From NCBI GenBank assembly GCA_009733575.1, contig ML769677.1:21267-85266 (forward strand): a stretch of DNA of 64,000 bases, given 5' to 3'. Within the stretch, counting starts at the first letter, position 1; each line of letters begins with the position of its first letter. The notes beneath the pieces are model-generated. The model was not told the DNA's origin, ran no database searches, and saw only the letters and a list, made by a program, of their open reading frames with translations. Origin of the DNA: Gymnopus androsaceus JB14. Taxonomy: Eukaryota; Basidiomycota; Agaricomycetes; Agaricales; Omphalotaceae. Made by a program: the position numbers and the translations under genes. Below, piece by piece: positions 34,046 to 45,247 of the stretch.

Positions 34046-37000
34046 TCATGCACTTTTGGGCTCAGCCTTGGCGTCGTAAATGCCTTCTAGAAGATGAATC
34101 AGGTATGACGCTGGGATCCGCATTTCTTGGAAGCAGGTCTTATAAGAGCATACACCGTTGAGCAGAAACTGCGTTCTACGATGCTCATCTGACCGTGTGG
34201 AGATATATGCTCGATCATCGTCGTCCAACACTAAAATCACCTAAAAAAGCAATCAGATACTGTCCAAAGGTAAAGAGAACTGGATAGTACGCACCTCCAT
34301 TGTCATCGAACTTCCGGCTCTCAGAAATGGTGCACCACCCACTGCCCAGGTGAACATACGTAGACAAAAAGTAGAAGAGGTTTCAGCTTCAGAAATAGGC
34401 ACTACTGGATTAATCTTTTCCCGGAAGTGCTCGAATATGGTGGGGCAAGGAATACCCGTTTCCTCAAAGAAATCCTTAAGGATATATTCGAAGGTTCTAC
34501 CTTGGTAGGGATGAGGAGCCACAATCAAGGCGTTGGATAGACGTGTTTGATCTGAAGAATTCAGATGGTCAAGTTTGATTTCTAAATTTGTAGAAAGATC
34601 ATCGAAGTTTTTGATAAACCTGTATGCCTTTGCAACAAAAGCACCTGCTCCATATAGATAGCTTCGAGCGATCTACAAAAATAATTAGTACATTTAGATA
34701 CGCCAATGTAGCCAATACAACAAACCTCACAGAACGTCAGTCCACCAGGAACTGGAAGTCTGAAACCCTTCAGGAAGGCTTGCAACTCCTGACATTGAAC
34801 GCCCAACTTGCCTATTACGGCATTATGAAGCATTCTAAAAGCCATGACATGATGCGTTTCTTCATCCCGCTGTGACAGAGCAGATAGCTATGAATCAACT
34901 CAATCTCAATAAGCCAGTACAACAATGAAAAATAGACAAACTTACTTGAAGATCATGAAAGGTAGCAAGATGGGATGCAAATATGTTTCCATCTAGAGGC
35001 TCATTGTGACTCATATCAAGCCAAAGTGAAAGCAAGTGTGCCAGGCTCGGAAACCATTTCGTTACTTTATCTTTTGCCAAGGAGTTGATATTGCAGTCAT
35101 TGATAAAATATTCAAGAAGGAGGGGATTTAGAGGGACTGTGGGATACCCATGGATAAGGTTAAGAGCAACGAGAGCCCCCAGATCGCTAAGATCGTCGAG
35201 TCTTTTTTGAGAGACGTGTTCATCAACGGTTGTAGCAATGGTGGAGATAGTAGAAAAGTCGGATGTAGAGGGAGCAAACCATTGCGCTGATTCGTCAGTA
35301 TACCGCCCGTAAGCTGCATGCATGACTTCCGATTCAATACCTAGGCCAGATGTGATGTTTTCACTTTAGCAAGTAGTTAGCGATCTGAAGTGATGAATAA
35401 AATTGCGAGAATTATACAACTCACATCATAAAATGACGATTGTGAGCAAGTAACAGTGTAAAATCACCAGCGATGTTGGCAGCATGGACTTCCACGATAA
35501 AGACGTCAGCAAGTGACAACATGTTGGAAGCAGAAAGATGGAGTGAGGGCGTATCAATCTCATCTCGGTTGACTCTGAGGAAAGCTCTCTTATTCTCCAT
35601 GTAGAATGTATCGGTGCAGTTGAAGTTGTAGAATGTGGAACGACATTGGGTTGGAGGTGTCCATAAAGTAGACCAAAGAGCAACCCTTCCAAATGGAGAA
35701 GAAGCGCTGGGGATATCTGTTAGAAGCTATCCAAAGAAAATTTAAGTAAATAAACGCAGTATCGATGATATATGGCACTTACAGAAGTAGCGGTGTTAGA
35801 AGTGCCAATAGCACTGGAAGTACCAACGGCGCTGGAAGCACCAATGACTCTGGAAGTACCAATGGCGCCGGAAGTACTGGCAGCACTGGAGGTGCCAGCA
35901 GAAGCCATTAATAGAGGACAAGCAGCAGGGAGACTAGCTGGAATCAAAGTCTGGCGCACACTATGTTCATCCTCCTCATTCTGAATGTCTAATAAGCAAG
36001 GAAGGTATTGTTATAAAGAATAAAGGAGCATACCATGGCGTTGTCCTCATCAATAATCACACACTCCCGTTCATCGCACAGATTATTGACAGGTTCCCCA
36101 TCTGAGTCATCCTCAATGAACAGCTCCTGATACCCGTCTGGTAATAGGGCATCGTGGTCTTCACGAAAGGTTGCATATGTGCGTATAGCTAAGCATAGAT
36201 GTTGTCGTTTTGCGACCTCCATTCCTAAACCAAACTCCGTCAAACTGATGGCGACGGCGGTGGGATTGAGATGGCGATCCTTTACAGCTAAAAAAATCAA
36301 GCAAGTCAGACCCTATAGAGTAAAACTGAAGCTCAGGAGACTTACCAAAATTGACAACTAAGTATCTTTGATGGGTAACTGCCTCTTTTATGACGAATTC
36401 TTTTTTGTATGTTGTGACCAAGTCATTCACCAAGGCGTCGGCTCTGACAACAGCAATTTGGAGGCAAGGAGTGTGACTAGAAGAATTTTTCCTTCCCAGG
36501 TTGGTGAACGAGAGTAACTGGATGGGAAGGAGGCTGGCTGAAGATAGAAAAGAGTTGGAGGGCATGTCTGAATCATGGAGGAGCACTATGCCACGCTTCC
36601 TAACCATCTCCGTGATATGATTTAGAACAGTACTGAGCGGTATAGATAAAGGCAACAAAGGAAGCTCAATGTTAAGACCAAGTCGATCGTTGAGATTGAA
36701 GAATGACTCTTCTTGGCGAGTATAATAAACCATATTGACAGGTAAACCATAATTCTAGAGGAATTTGTTCAGAATAAGATCGGAGAAGGAAAAAGATATA
36801 GGGTACCGTTTTATCAACCTTCGAAGGAAAAGGAAGACGGCCTTGTAAACATAAGTTTATCACCTTTGTTGATTCACCACTAGGCAACACTGCAATATCA
36901 AGACAATCCTCTATTTTAGGCTCCTGATAGCCATCCGTCAAGGAAGGCTTTTGAGCAGCTTTAGTACGTGGAGCCTTCTTTGGTAGAGTAGCGTTCGCGT

Positions 37001-37445
37001 GATCCCTTCGGGTTCGATCTGACCGACTTGTATTGAGTCTTTGAGAAACCAGATTAGAGAGACCTGATCGCTGTCCTGAAAACCCACCAAAAGCACTGGG
37101 CATGGAAGATTGGCCCTGTGCCACTGACTGTAGCATACTCATGCTATTATACGGTGCAGCAGGAGTTGTGGTTGAGAAGACGGGAGGTAAAGCTGGAGTA
37201 GTGAAACCTGCAGATGAAGGAGGAACTGGTGCAAAGGCACCCGACGGTGCAGGAGGTGTGGGTGTGGAAGCTGTGACAGTGTTAAGTGCGGGTGGAACCA
37301 AGGAATGCGCATGAGGCAATGCTGATGCAGCTGACGGAGTGGCACTAGAGCCGGTCAATCCTAATATCTGGCTTAATAACGCTGGTGTTAGTTGACCTGC
37401 TTCATGCATGTTAGCAAGCAGTCGTCCCAACGTTGAGTCGTCCAT
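34046..37445 (-). CDS. HECT-like ubiquitin-ligase-type protein, intact
   Basis: About nine exons join in frame from the ATG at 37445 to a stop at 34046, with no lesion. The N-terminus is a Ser/Thr/Pro/Ala-rich low-complexity region of about 150 residues with a basic patch (RSDRTRRDHANATLPKKAPR). An acidic stretch (FIEDDSDGEP) lies mid-protein. An Ala/Ser/Gly/Thr repeat (GTS..GTSSAIGTS) sits near 35800-35930. The C-terminus (34240-34046 and the exon before) reads FTWAVGGAPFL ... GVCSYKTCFQEMRIPASYL. This matches the spacing of a HECT C-lobe, where the catalytic Cys is in a TCF motif followed by xLPxY. If right, it would transfer ubiquitin through that Cys. The N-lobe is not recognisable by eye. 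It converges on the chromodomain gene, with the element end between them. Confidence 0.55.
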
Positions 37446-39374
37446 AGCCTTAAAACAATTTCAGTACAAGCTGAGGCTTTAAGATAATAATCTTTACCTA
37501 CTTCAAAGGCAAAAAGATTTCAGAAATGTCTGAGTATTGCAGAAAGGGTGCGTGAATGAGGCGAGAAAGATCTGGTATGCATGTTTGGTGACGCTTAAAT
37601 ATAAGTTGCAAAGAATGTGAATAAATCCAGAGCACATTCAAAGAGAGTCAATCGTATTACAATGCAACACAAAAATGTATCAATCCAAGTCAATCCGACT
37701 TTAATTGATGTTAAACAAATTTAATCGGTTTCACCGGGAGTCATAGGAAGTTTAAGGATCAGTAGTACAATTGAGTACATCTGAAGTACTTCAACAACCT
37801 ATGTTATGTACGAAGTAAGCACACAAAGTACACCAATCAATAACCAAGTAGGATGTACATCAAATAAAGTAGGATGTACACAAGTTCATTGTACTGTCAT
37901 GTGGCATCTTTTTCGGATGAGGAATGACATCATACATTTAGCGATCGTGTTGCGACAACGAAGAAAACCATAGTCCTCAGAAGCTAGAGCCAGAGTATAG
38001 TGAACATGGTTCACACCAATCATGACAACGAAAGAAACCGTACGACATGCAGAAAGAAGGAAGAGAAACGAAATTCAAACTGGAGAATCATACGGTGAAT
38101 GAAACACACTATTACAGGAATGGTGAAGGATTGTTCGATGAACGTAAGGACCGGTATGATCATGAAAATGAGGGAATCTGTACACGGATAATTCTATTTA
38201 CCAACCCTCCTGCCCGAACACAACCCCTCATTTTGACACAGATCGTAACAACCCGGCCTACAGATTGTTTTTCATTGAGGTTATGAAGCAGCGGAGGTTT
38301 GGAGTGATGTGACTGAGCACTGGTGAATTTTAGCATTATTATATTCTCAAGCGTACGATGAAGGTTATGTTTGATCACCGCTCTTTCCGACGCTCTACCT
38401 TTCTCGCCAGCATCCTTGGCACCTCCTTAGAACTCAGTCATCTATCCGATTGCCATTGAGAAAGCTTGAATCCAGTTTGTACCTTGCCTCTTTACTATAT
38501 CATCTTTCGGATGTCAATTTTGCTGCCATTGTCTAGTCCTTCTTTTCCAGACATCTGTTTTCAGTGCACACAAAAAGTGCTGGTTATCAGTCATCTGTCT
38601 TCAGTGATAATATATTCCTGTCCCTGGTCTTCATTCCAGTCTACTTCACCCTCATCCAGTCCAAATCCCACCTCTATATCCAACTGTACAAGTGATGTTA
38701 GAGCCGTCAAGCCAGATTGCAGACTTGGTGCTGGAGATGTTGGAGGCAAGTTGGAGGGATCAAGAGACCAAATTGGCTGAGGTCAAATGGTAGAATATAT
38801 TGATTTAGTTATGTGACATTCTTGGTGGGCTCTGCAGAGGGCTCCGCCTATGCCAATGGGGTTGCTCCAGAGGCAACTTACTGAAGGAGGGTTGTAGTGG
38901 GATTGTGTTCAGGCAGCAGGGTTGATTAATAGAATTATCCTCCGTACACAGTACATGCGGACAGTAGAAAGGGAAATAGAAAGCAAAACCACAGTAAGTA
39001 TGCAGAAAGTAAGAAGGGAAACAGAGGTTTGCAGAATAACCATGAAGATGAAACACTATCAGACTAACCAGAACATGTCTTTGCAAGCATGCCAGAAGAT
39101 GAGCCCTTGGACCCCAGGAGAAAACTAAGAAGCAGATATTTGTGATGGAAGCTGGCAAGCTGCAGGAATATTTTGAAGGACAGGGAGGAGAGTTGTCATT
39201 TTCAGAATGTATATATGTTGTAGAAATTAAAAGTTGGCATATGCATATCTCCATTAACTGCATGGCATTCACCGCCGTTAATATTGAAATTTTGACTCAC
39301 ACTGAAGAAGCCACCACCAAGCTCATTAGAGGTGGGCAGTAAAAGCTATAATAGTATGCACAAAACATTCTGTA
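37446..39374. other. Gene-free stretch
   Basis: No supportable gene on either strand. It contains the promoter region of the HECT-like gene, scattered AGTACA/TGTAC motifs (37770-37900, including a repeated AAGTAGGATGTACA) and otherwise unique-looking sequence. Confidence 0.5.
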
Positions 39375-40105
39375 TACATCAGCAAAACCTGTATTTTGCC
39401 AGAGCAGTCAGAGCATTGAATTGCTGCTCTGGAGTGCTCTGGAGTGCTCTGGCTGCTCTGGCTGCTCCGAAGCTATGGGAGCTAATGGAATTGATGGACA
39501 GCTGTCAGAGGATGTTGATTAAGTGACCTAAAAGGAAGGGGGTTGCAACGCCTCCATATAACTGTCAATATATTCAGTCTGTATAAAAGGCAGCATTGTT
39601 GAGCTTGAAGTTCGACATGAACTTGTATCTTTTTTCTTTCCAGTGTTTCAACTTAGTGCAATATTCTCCAAGTTTCCTCCCACTGTAAGTTTCTATATTT
39701 GTTCAATGAAATTGATTATCAGCTACATATCAGAAATGTCAAAGGGTTGTAGAGGTGGAGGATGTCAGGGAGGGAGAAATTGGGCACTGGAAGCATTGTG
39801 AAATGTTGGGGGACTCGGCGGGGGGCATTTATGTATGGTTGTATGTACAAAAGGATTCAGAAAATAATATATCAATTTGCTACTATTACTGCATGGTTAC
39901 GATGTAAGAACTCTTGATTACTGAATGGGGCACTGTAGCGCAAAACATTTGTTGAATGATGGGTGGTCTCCAGAGAGCTCCAGAGAGCTCCAGAGGACTC
40001 AATAGTCCTCCAGAGCACTCTGGAGCTACTACCCTGCTCCAGAAGCTCTGGGAGCTCTGGAGAGCTCTGGAGCACTCTGGAGTAGATACAGGTTTTGCTG
40101 ATGTA
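39375..40105. mobile_element. Fold-back element 1 (731 bp), TACATCAGCAAAACCTG ends
   Basis: Ends are exact inverted copies of TACATCAGCAAAACCTGTAT. Just inside both ends are GCTCTGG-type repeats (39430-39470, and as reverse complement at 39970-40080) that can also pair. It has no coding capacity. TA at each end may be the target duplication. Confidence 0.75.
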
Positions 40106-40393
40106 GAAACAGGAAATGAAAAGTGGAAATACTTACCTGAGGGCAAGTTTCATTTTTCCAAAACCCTACCCTATCCTCAATGTTGGGGATTGATTGGTAT
40201 GAGATGGGAGGAAGCATCAGAGCAGAAGCAGTGGGCAGTGAATGCTATAATAGTATGCATAAAACATGCTATATAGGAACTGAAAAGGTTTAAGGAGGTA
40301 CTTACCTGTGGGCAAGGTTCACTTTCCAAAAACCTTACCCCATCCTCAATGTTGGGAATTGATCTAGGAGGAGGCATCTGAGCCAAAGCAGAG
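40106..40393. repeat. Degenerate ~150-bp direct repeat, two copies
   Basis: About 40110-40245 and 40270-40390 share blocks such as TACTTACCTG, CCTCAATGTTGGG and GAGGAAGCATC/GAGGAGGCATC. The sequence AATGCTATAATAGTATGCA next to them recurs at about 39345, just outside element 1. Non-coding. Confidence 0.7.
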
Positions 40394-40573
40394 TACATCA
40401 GCAAAACCTGTGAGATGCCATAGCAAGGTCCCCCTTTGTCCAGTTCTGTACAGAGCTGTACAGCAGCTGATCTATATCACTTCCCATCACTTCCCATCAG
40501 CTGCTGTGCAGCTCTGCACAGAACTGGACAGAGGGGGACCTTGCTATGGCATCTCACAGGTTTTGCTGATGTA
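40394..40573. mobile_element. Fold-back element 2 (180 bp)
   Basis: Same ends as element 1. Two 78-bp arms (40394-40471 and 40496-40573) are near-perfect reverse complements around a 24-base loop. The whole element can form one long hairpin, as fold-back MITEs do. It carries no gene. Confidence 0.9.
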
Positions 40574-40737
40574 ACAGGGTTGGTAGGGGGGAGCAAATGC
40601 GAATGACATATGGAGATTGGGGATTTGGATGAATTCATATGAGATAGGGGGAGGTGTTGGAGAGTGAAAGTGTTGGCGAGGAATGACAAACAACACACTT
40701 TCAGGATCCATTGCAGTCCCAACCTCAGGCATTATTA

Positions 40738-41019
40738 ACACCCACTATTAACTACATCAAGACGCAAAAGCAGAGGAATTCCATGTCGTATGATATTTGG
40801 ATCACTGGACTCTGTCCAGAGGTGCTCTGTGTTGTGGATAAGGAGGATCAAGGCATTTGGGACACGCTGCTTTCCGCTTCTAGAGGTTGGACAAAGATGT
40901 ATGATCACAGGGATCTGACTGCACAGCAGCTAATGAAGAACATGAATCCTATAGTCGTGGATGACGACGCCTTCTGGGCATTTGAAAACAATTCGTCCGA
41001 GTCGAGAGAGAGAACATAA
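40738..41019 (+). pseudogene. C-terminal fragment of an NTPase-REase gene (copy D)
   Basis: Encodes PTINYIKTQKQRN, SYDIWITGLCPEVLCVVDKED and the tail DTLLSASRGWTKMYDH to a stop at 41019. It retains the 8 bases missing from copies A and B, so it shows the ancestral C-terminus. Nothing upstream of this tail is present. Confidence 0.88.
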
Positions 41020-41184
41020 ATTCAAGAAGCTTCGTCACGATCCTCTGCAATTTTTAGTGTATGTAATGTTATCATATAACGTTTAATAAATAGCCACATC
41101 CTTTGTACAAGCAAAGCAATTAATACGTCTACAATTCTATGTTACACAAACATAAATATAATCTAAAGGCAAAAAAAAAGTGGT

Positions 41185-44100
41185 CTATGTATTACCCATC
41201 TCAGCCACTTTGACCAGGAATCTCGCAACAACAGCCTTCCCTCGCTGTAGATTGTTGAGAGAGATACGTTCATTAGGAAGATGAGCTTGATCCTAGAAAC
41301 AGAAAGACATTAGCTTCGAGCCACCCAATGACTAAAAACAAACGCGAACCAAGCTCTGGCCCATAGGCAAATGGAACGCTTGGCAAGCAAACGCTTTTTC
41401 AAGGTATGGGACAGAGGGTACGGACTAGGGAAACGATGCAGACAAGGCAGGTTTAGTCGATGATAGTTCTCACCCCTCCTTCTCGTATACGAAGAGGTTC
41501 TACTCCCCATTCCTCATGTATAGCACTTTCCAGTGCTTTGAACCATGGATGATCGAGCTCCCCAATCCACCAGTCGGCTGGGTCGCTAATATTCACCTAG
41601 AGGAGTGCCAGTCGGTCAATGGAAATCTCACCTTTTGTAAAGCTTTACACTCACCTTGAGTTCATTGGGTGACTCAAGTTCACTGAAAGACGATCGCAGG
41701 AATTGACATAGAGAGCTTGCGATAACTTCGAGCTTTTGGTCGGGAACAATGCGAAGAGATACCTGTGATTTGACGGTCCCCGAAATGACAGCGGAATCTT
41801 AAACCGGTTTTTAAAAAAGAATTCATCACGTTTCAAGACGTTCGACTTACTACTCGGGCCAGAAACTTCAATATTGTGAATTGTCAAAGCAGGTTCACGC
41901 CATCGGGATGACAAGTACGATGCTGGCTTTTTGTGTCACAGCAGCCAGCCGCTGATAGAGCTCTTTCTCCTCCTTCAGTTTGGGGCCGAACACAGTCATC
42001 TGGAAATAAATCGAGAAAGATGAGACGCTCCGAATAAGCTGCGACTCACAGAACCCAGGTATCTGTACTCGCTGTTGCTTGTCTATGAGAGTCGATAAAA
42101 CGTTGATCCTACGTCGTAGGAGTTAGTAAAATTTCTTGGTACGTAATCGATAAGTTTTACATGTCTTTCATAGGCTCTGCAACACCACCACCATCTATGC
42201 CCGAGTGCACATCAGGAAGTTTGTTGCAAATCTAGAATAAGGCTTGACATCAATGCAACATCATGAGAGGAAAAGACTGCATACTTCAATGGAGCAATGA
42301 ACAACGCCACGAAGCCCATAGGTAATACAAGGTGAATCTTCAGATATCCATGTCGAATTACTTCAAAAGATATTCAACCTCAAAGTCATGGGCCTTATTT
42401 AAAGACAACACACCTAACTAGAATCGCATCAATATGGCCTATCTGGTCCTGTAAAATACATCCATTTAGAAAACGAGGAATAACATAATTCAGAAGAAGC
42501 AAGCACCTTGTATTTATCGACAGCAGTGGAGAAATTGGTACTACCACATTCCTCATGCCCTTCGATAAGGAATACAACGTCGACTCCTAGTGCTCGCCGG
42601 TACAAAAGCTCTGCCGCCGCAAATGCAACTGCGATAATAGGTCCTTTGTTGTCTGTAACTCCACGGCCGTATAGGTATCCATTTCGTCCCTGCATTATAA
42701 ACGGGTCAGAGTTCCAGCCCTCTGGCGGGGCAGGTATGACATCGTAGTGCCTATCAATGTGATTCAGAATGATATTCGACCATATCGATGAGGATGGAGA
42801 CTCACCCATAAAACAGTAACCGGGGACGAGAGCTGGGGCCTTGGTTCCCGGTAAAGGTACCAAAAACTAATGGGTTTGTGCCTTCAGATTCACTAGTTGG
42901 AAGCTGGACCATAAAATGAGCACGGTATTTAATAGTAAACCAAGATATTACGCACTAGTTGTGTTTTTGCACCGAGTTGAGTAAGGCATTTTTTTAACCA
43001 GATGGCCGCTTGTCTGCAGTCCTCGCGATAAGAGGGATAGCAGCTGATGCTGGGTATCGAGACAAATTTTGCAAGGGCATATGAGATACTCTCTATTGAA
43101 AGTGCTCAATTATTATTATTGCGGCGGAAGCACACGGCGCGCTTACCTGCGCCCAGTTGAGAGCGATCAGACAGGATATCTTCTGCTTGGAAGCGGGGAG
43201 ACGGAGGAACGACATTCCAAATCTAACGGGAGTTGAGGATAGTGCAACTTGAGCATAACAACTAAACCCACCTTGATATTATCGTCATTCCCGCCAGTTA
43301 TCAGCATGTAGTTACCGTCGTTTTGTTTAGTTATTAAAGACGATAGTACAATTCCCTCGTGAGCGTGCCAAGATGCGGTACAGTCAAATGTACGAGAGAA
43401 ACGCTGTAACAAAGTTAGCTTGAGCTGAGGACCAGAAGATAAAGCGGAAGACGTGCCGTCACATTCCCATCTGCAGAGCTTGCATACAGGTCCGAGTCAA
43501 TAAGCGACAGCGCAAGAATATCGACAGCTTCCTGAACGATTATACTTCGAACCAGAGTATTGGTCTCGAGATCTAGCACTTTGATATGACCATCCTGGCA
43601 TCCGCCGTACAAGGTCTGTCCTTGGCCTATCAATGCAAGCACGGCGCCATAATTGCATTCGAATGTATGGATAACGGAAGGACCCGACGAAGTGCACTTC
43701 CAAAGCTTGACTGTCTCATCGCCGCTGCCCGTAGCAAGAGTGACACCATAGCCAGACTTTCCTTCGTCCATAAGCGTCATACAATATATGTACCCAAAAT
43801 GTTCGGATTCAACGACGTTCGTAGCTGGTACCGCCAAACGAGGTGCTTCCGAAGTAATCTCCGAAATAGGAGTCTGAGGATTGTTGGCATTTAGGTCTGC
43901 AGGTTTCCCCGCAAACTGTGGATAACTGTCGAAGAATCTATGGACTTTACGGATGACGGAACCGTTGGGCGTCGTTGTGCCATCAGAGAAAGAAGAGGTG
44001 AATTTGAACCACTGGAGGGAAGTATTCTGGCAGCCGATATAGATAGTTTGTAGAGAAGGGGACCAAGCAATCGAGAACAAGTCGCCAGCGCCAGTCTCTG

Positions 44101-44590
44101 GGTACGTGTCGATGATGTATACTGGTTTTAAAGTAATAGTAGACCACACTCGAACAGTGCTATCTCCTGAAGTAGAATATAAGAATGTATACTGGATCGT
44201 AACGCGTTGGAACGCACCTGAAGAACTGAACAACCATTTCTTGTCCTCCGCATAAACTAGAGCCAATACGCTTTTTGTATGACCTTGTAATGTGGCTTTC
44301 AACTCGAAAGTCTTTTTGTCCCAGACCTATGAAGCGCGTAGGTTTAGATCCATCGCGACAAGTAGCTGAGGTACTGACCAGGATGTCATTATCCTGATTT
44401 CCCGAATAAATGTGAGCGGCGTCACTTGCGAGACAAAGAATGGAACTGTTGAGTTTCTGTAGAGCATGAAGCTGATGAGGGACAGAGCCCTCGGATTGGA
44501 GATCCCTACTGAGAGAGGCTGATCAAGCGTGAATTTGACTGAATTATGAGAAAAAGAAGACAACATACGATGTGGGGATACGGAATGCAT
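41185..44590 (-). CDS. DUG2: Di/tripeptidase DUG2: WD40 propeller + M20 metallopeptidase
   Basis: Subunit of the fungal DUG complex that, with Dug3, degrades glutathione in the cytosol. The ATG at 44590 gives MHSVSPHP..., and more than ten exons follow. WD40 repeats read SGNQDNDILVWD, LKATLQGHTKSVLALVY, SGDSTVRVWST, ATGSGDETVKLWK and LYGGCQDGHIKVLDLE. The M20 domain reads LLFYGHYDVIPAPPEGW (His ligand), GRGVTDNKGPI (bridging Asp), LIEGHEECGS (catalytic and metal Glu pair), LPDVHSGIDGGGVAEPM, VSLRIVPDQ, GELDHPWFKALESA and MGQS, then DQAHLPNERIS before the stop at 41185. The length is normal for the family. One extra A in a five-A run at 41929-41933 shifts the frame before SSRWREPALTIHN; all other exons are sound, so a sequencing error is likely. 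Confidence 0.85.
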
Positions 44591-44638
44591 GTAGAAACGT
44601 GGCCAACTCGTTCAGGTGAGGTAGTTCAAGCTGGAGTT

Positions 44639-44666
44639 ATGATTCGAAATTTCGAATTCGAATCAT
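44639..44666. promoter_or_regulatory. Palindrome upstream of DUG2
   Basis: ATGATTCGAA (44639-44648) and TTCGAATCAT (44657-44666) are perfect inverted 10-mers with an 8-bp spacer, about 50 bp upstream of the DUG2 start codon. It could be a regulator site; that is inference from position and symmetry only. Confidence 0.35.
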
Positions 44667-44754
44667 TCTTGTAAGTGCTACATAATAGATGCCAACCTTC
44701 ATTCATCGCGCCGCAATGGTGCCATATTGTGCAGTCACACGAGCGCCCGATAAG

Positions 44755-45065
44755 TCCTAAAACCACCTAGTTAACCCCGACGTTAAGCCCTAACTAACTG
44801 GATACATAGTAGATTATAGATTAAGATGTGTTTCAGATATAGCGTTAAATATATGTCTACTGGTCAAATATCGGCGTTATGCCATTTTCCTGGACCTTTT
44901 CCATCTCTCGTTTAGCTCTCATCGTTTCGTCCCTTCTTACCCGCAAAGCCCACTCGTAAGATGACTTGCAAACATACTTGATGTAAACGATATCCTTCTC
45001 TCGACGTCCAGCTACAACCAACCGATCGTGCAAAAACTTCCAAATCCTTCGAGGTCAACAGTAGC
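44755..45065 (-). pseudogene. 3' fragment of the PPR gene (third copy) with its downstream flank
   Basis: The minus strand matches 6210-6520 of PPR copy 2, including the last coding exon, the stop and about 110 bp of 3' flank. It lacks the 9-bp insertion of copy 2 and has small indels, so it is an older copy. It lies between DUG2 and NTPase-REase copy C. Confidence 0.9.
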
Positions 45066-45247
45066 GGACTTGATGACCCAAGGGGATGCGACCTCGGTAA
45101 ATTACATTTATTACAGTTATACTTCATACTAACTAACTAATCTCCCCGTCGTTCCGACAATTCCGATGCGGGACTCTGGTGTACTAAAATTTTGCACCAA
45201 AAAAGATGCTGTACATCCAAACTACTACGATTACAACTCAGGATGCT

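Noticed and set aside
35772..35984. Plus-strand frame with repeated ALEVP units
   Set aside because: It is the antisense of the Ala/Ser/Gly/Thr repeat in the HECT-like gene, so a shadow of low-complexity coding DNA.
38805..39272. 155-codon open frame on the minus strand
   Set aside because: Cys/Pro/Ser-rich, no splice logic, no family signal, and it lies in repeat-adjacent non-coding sequence. Probably chance.
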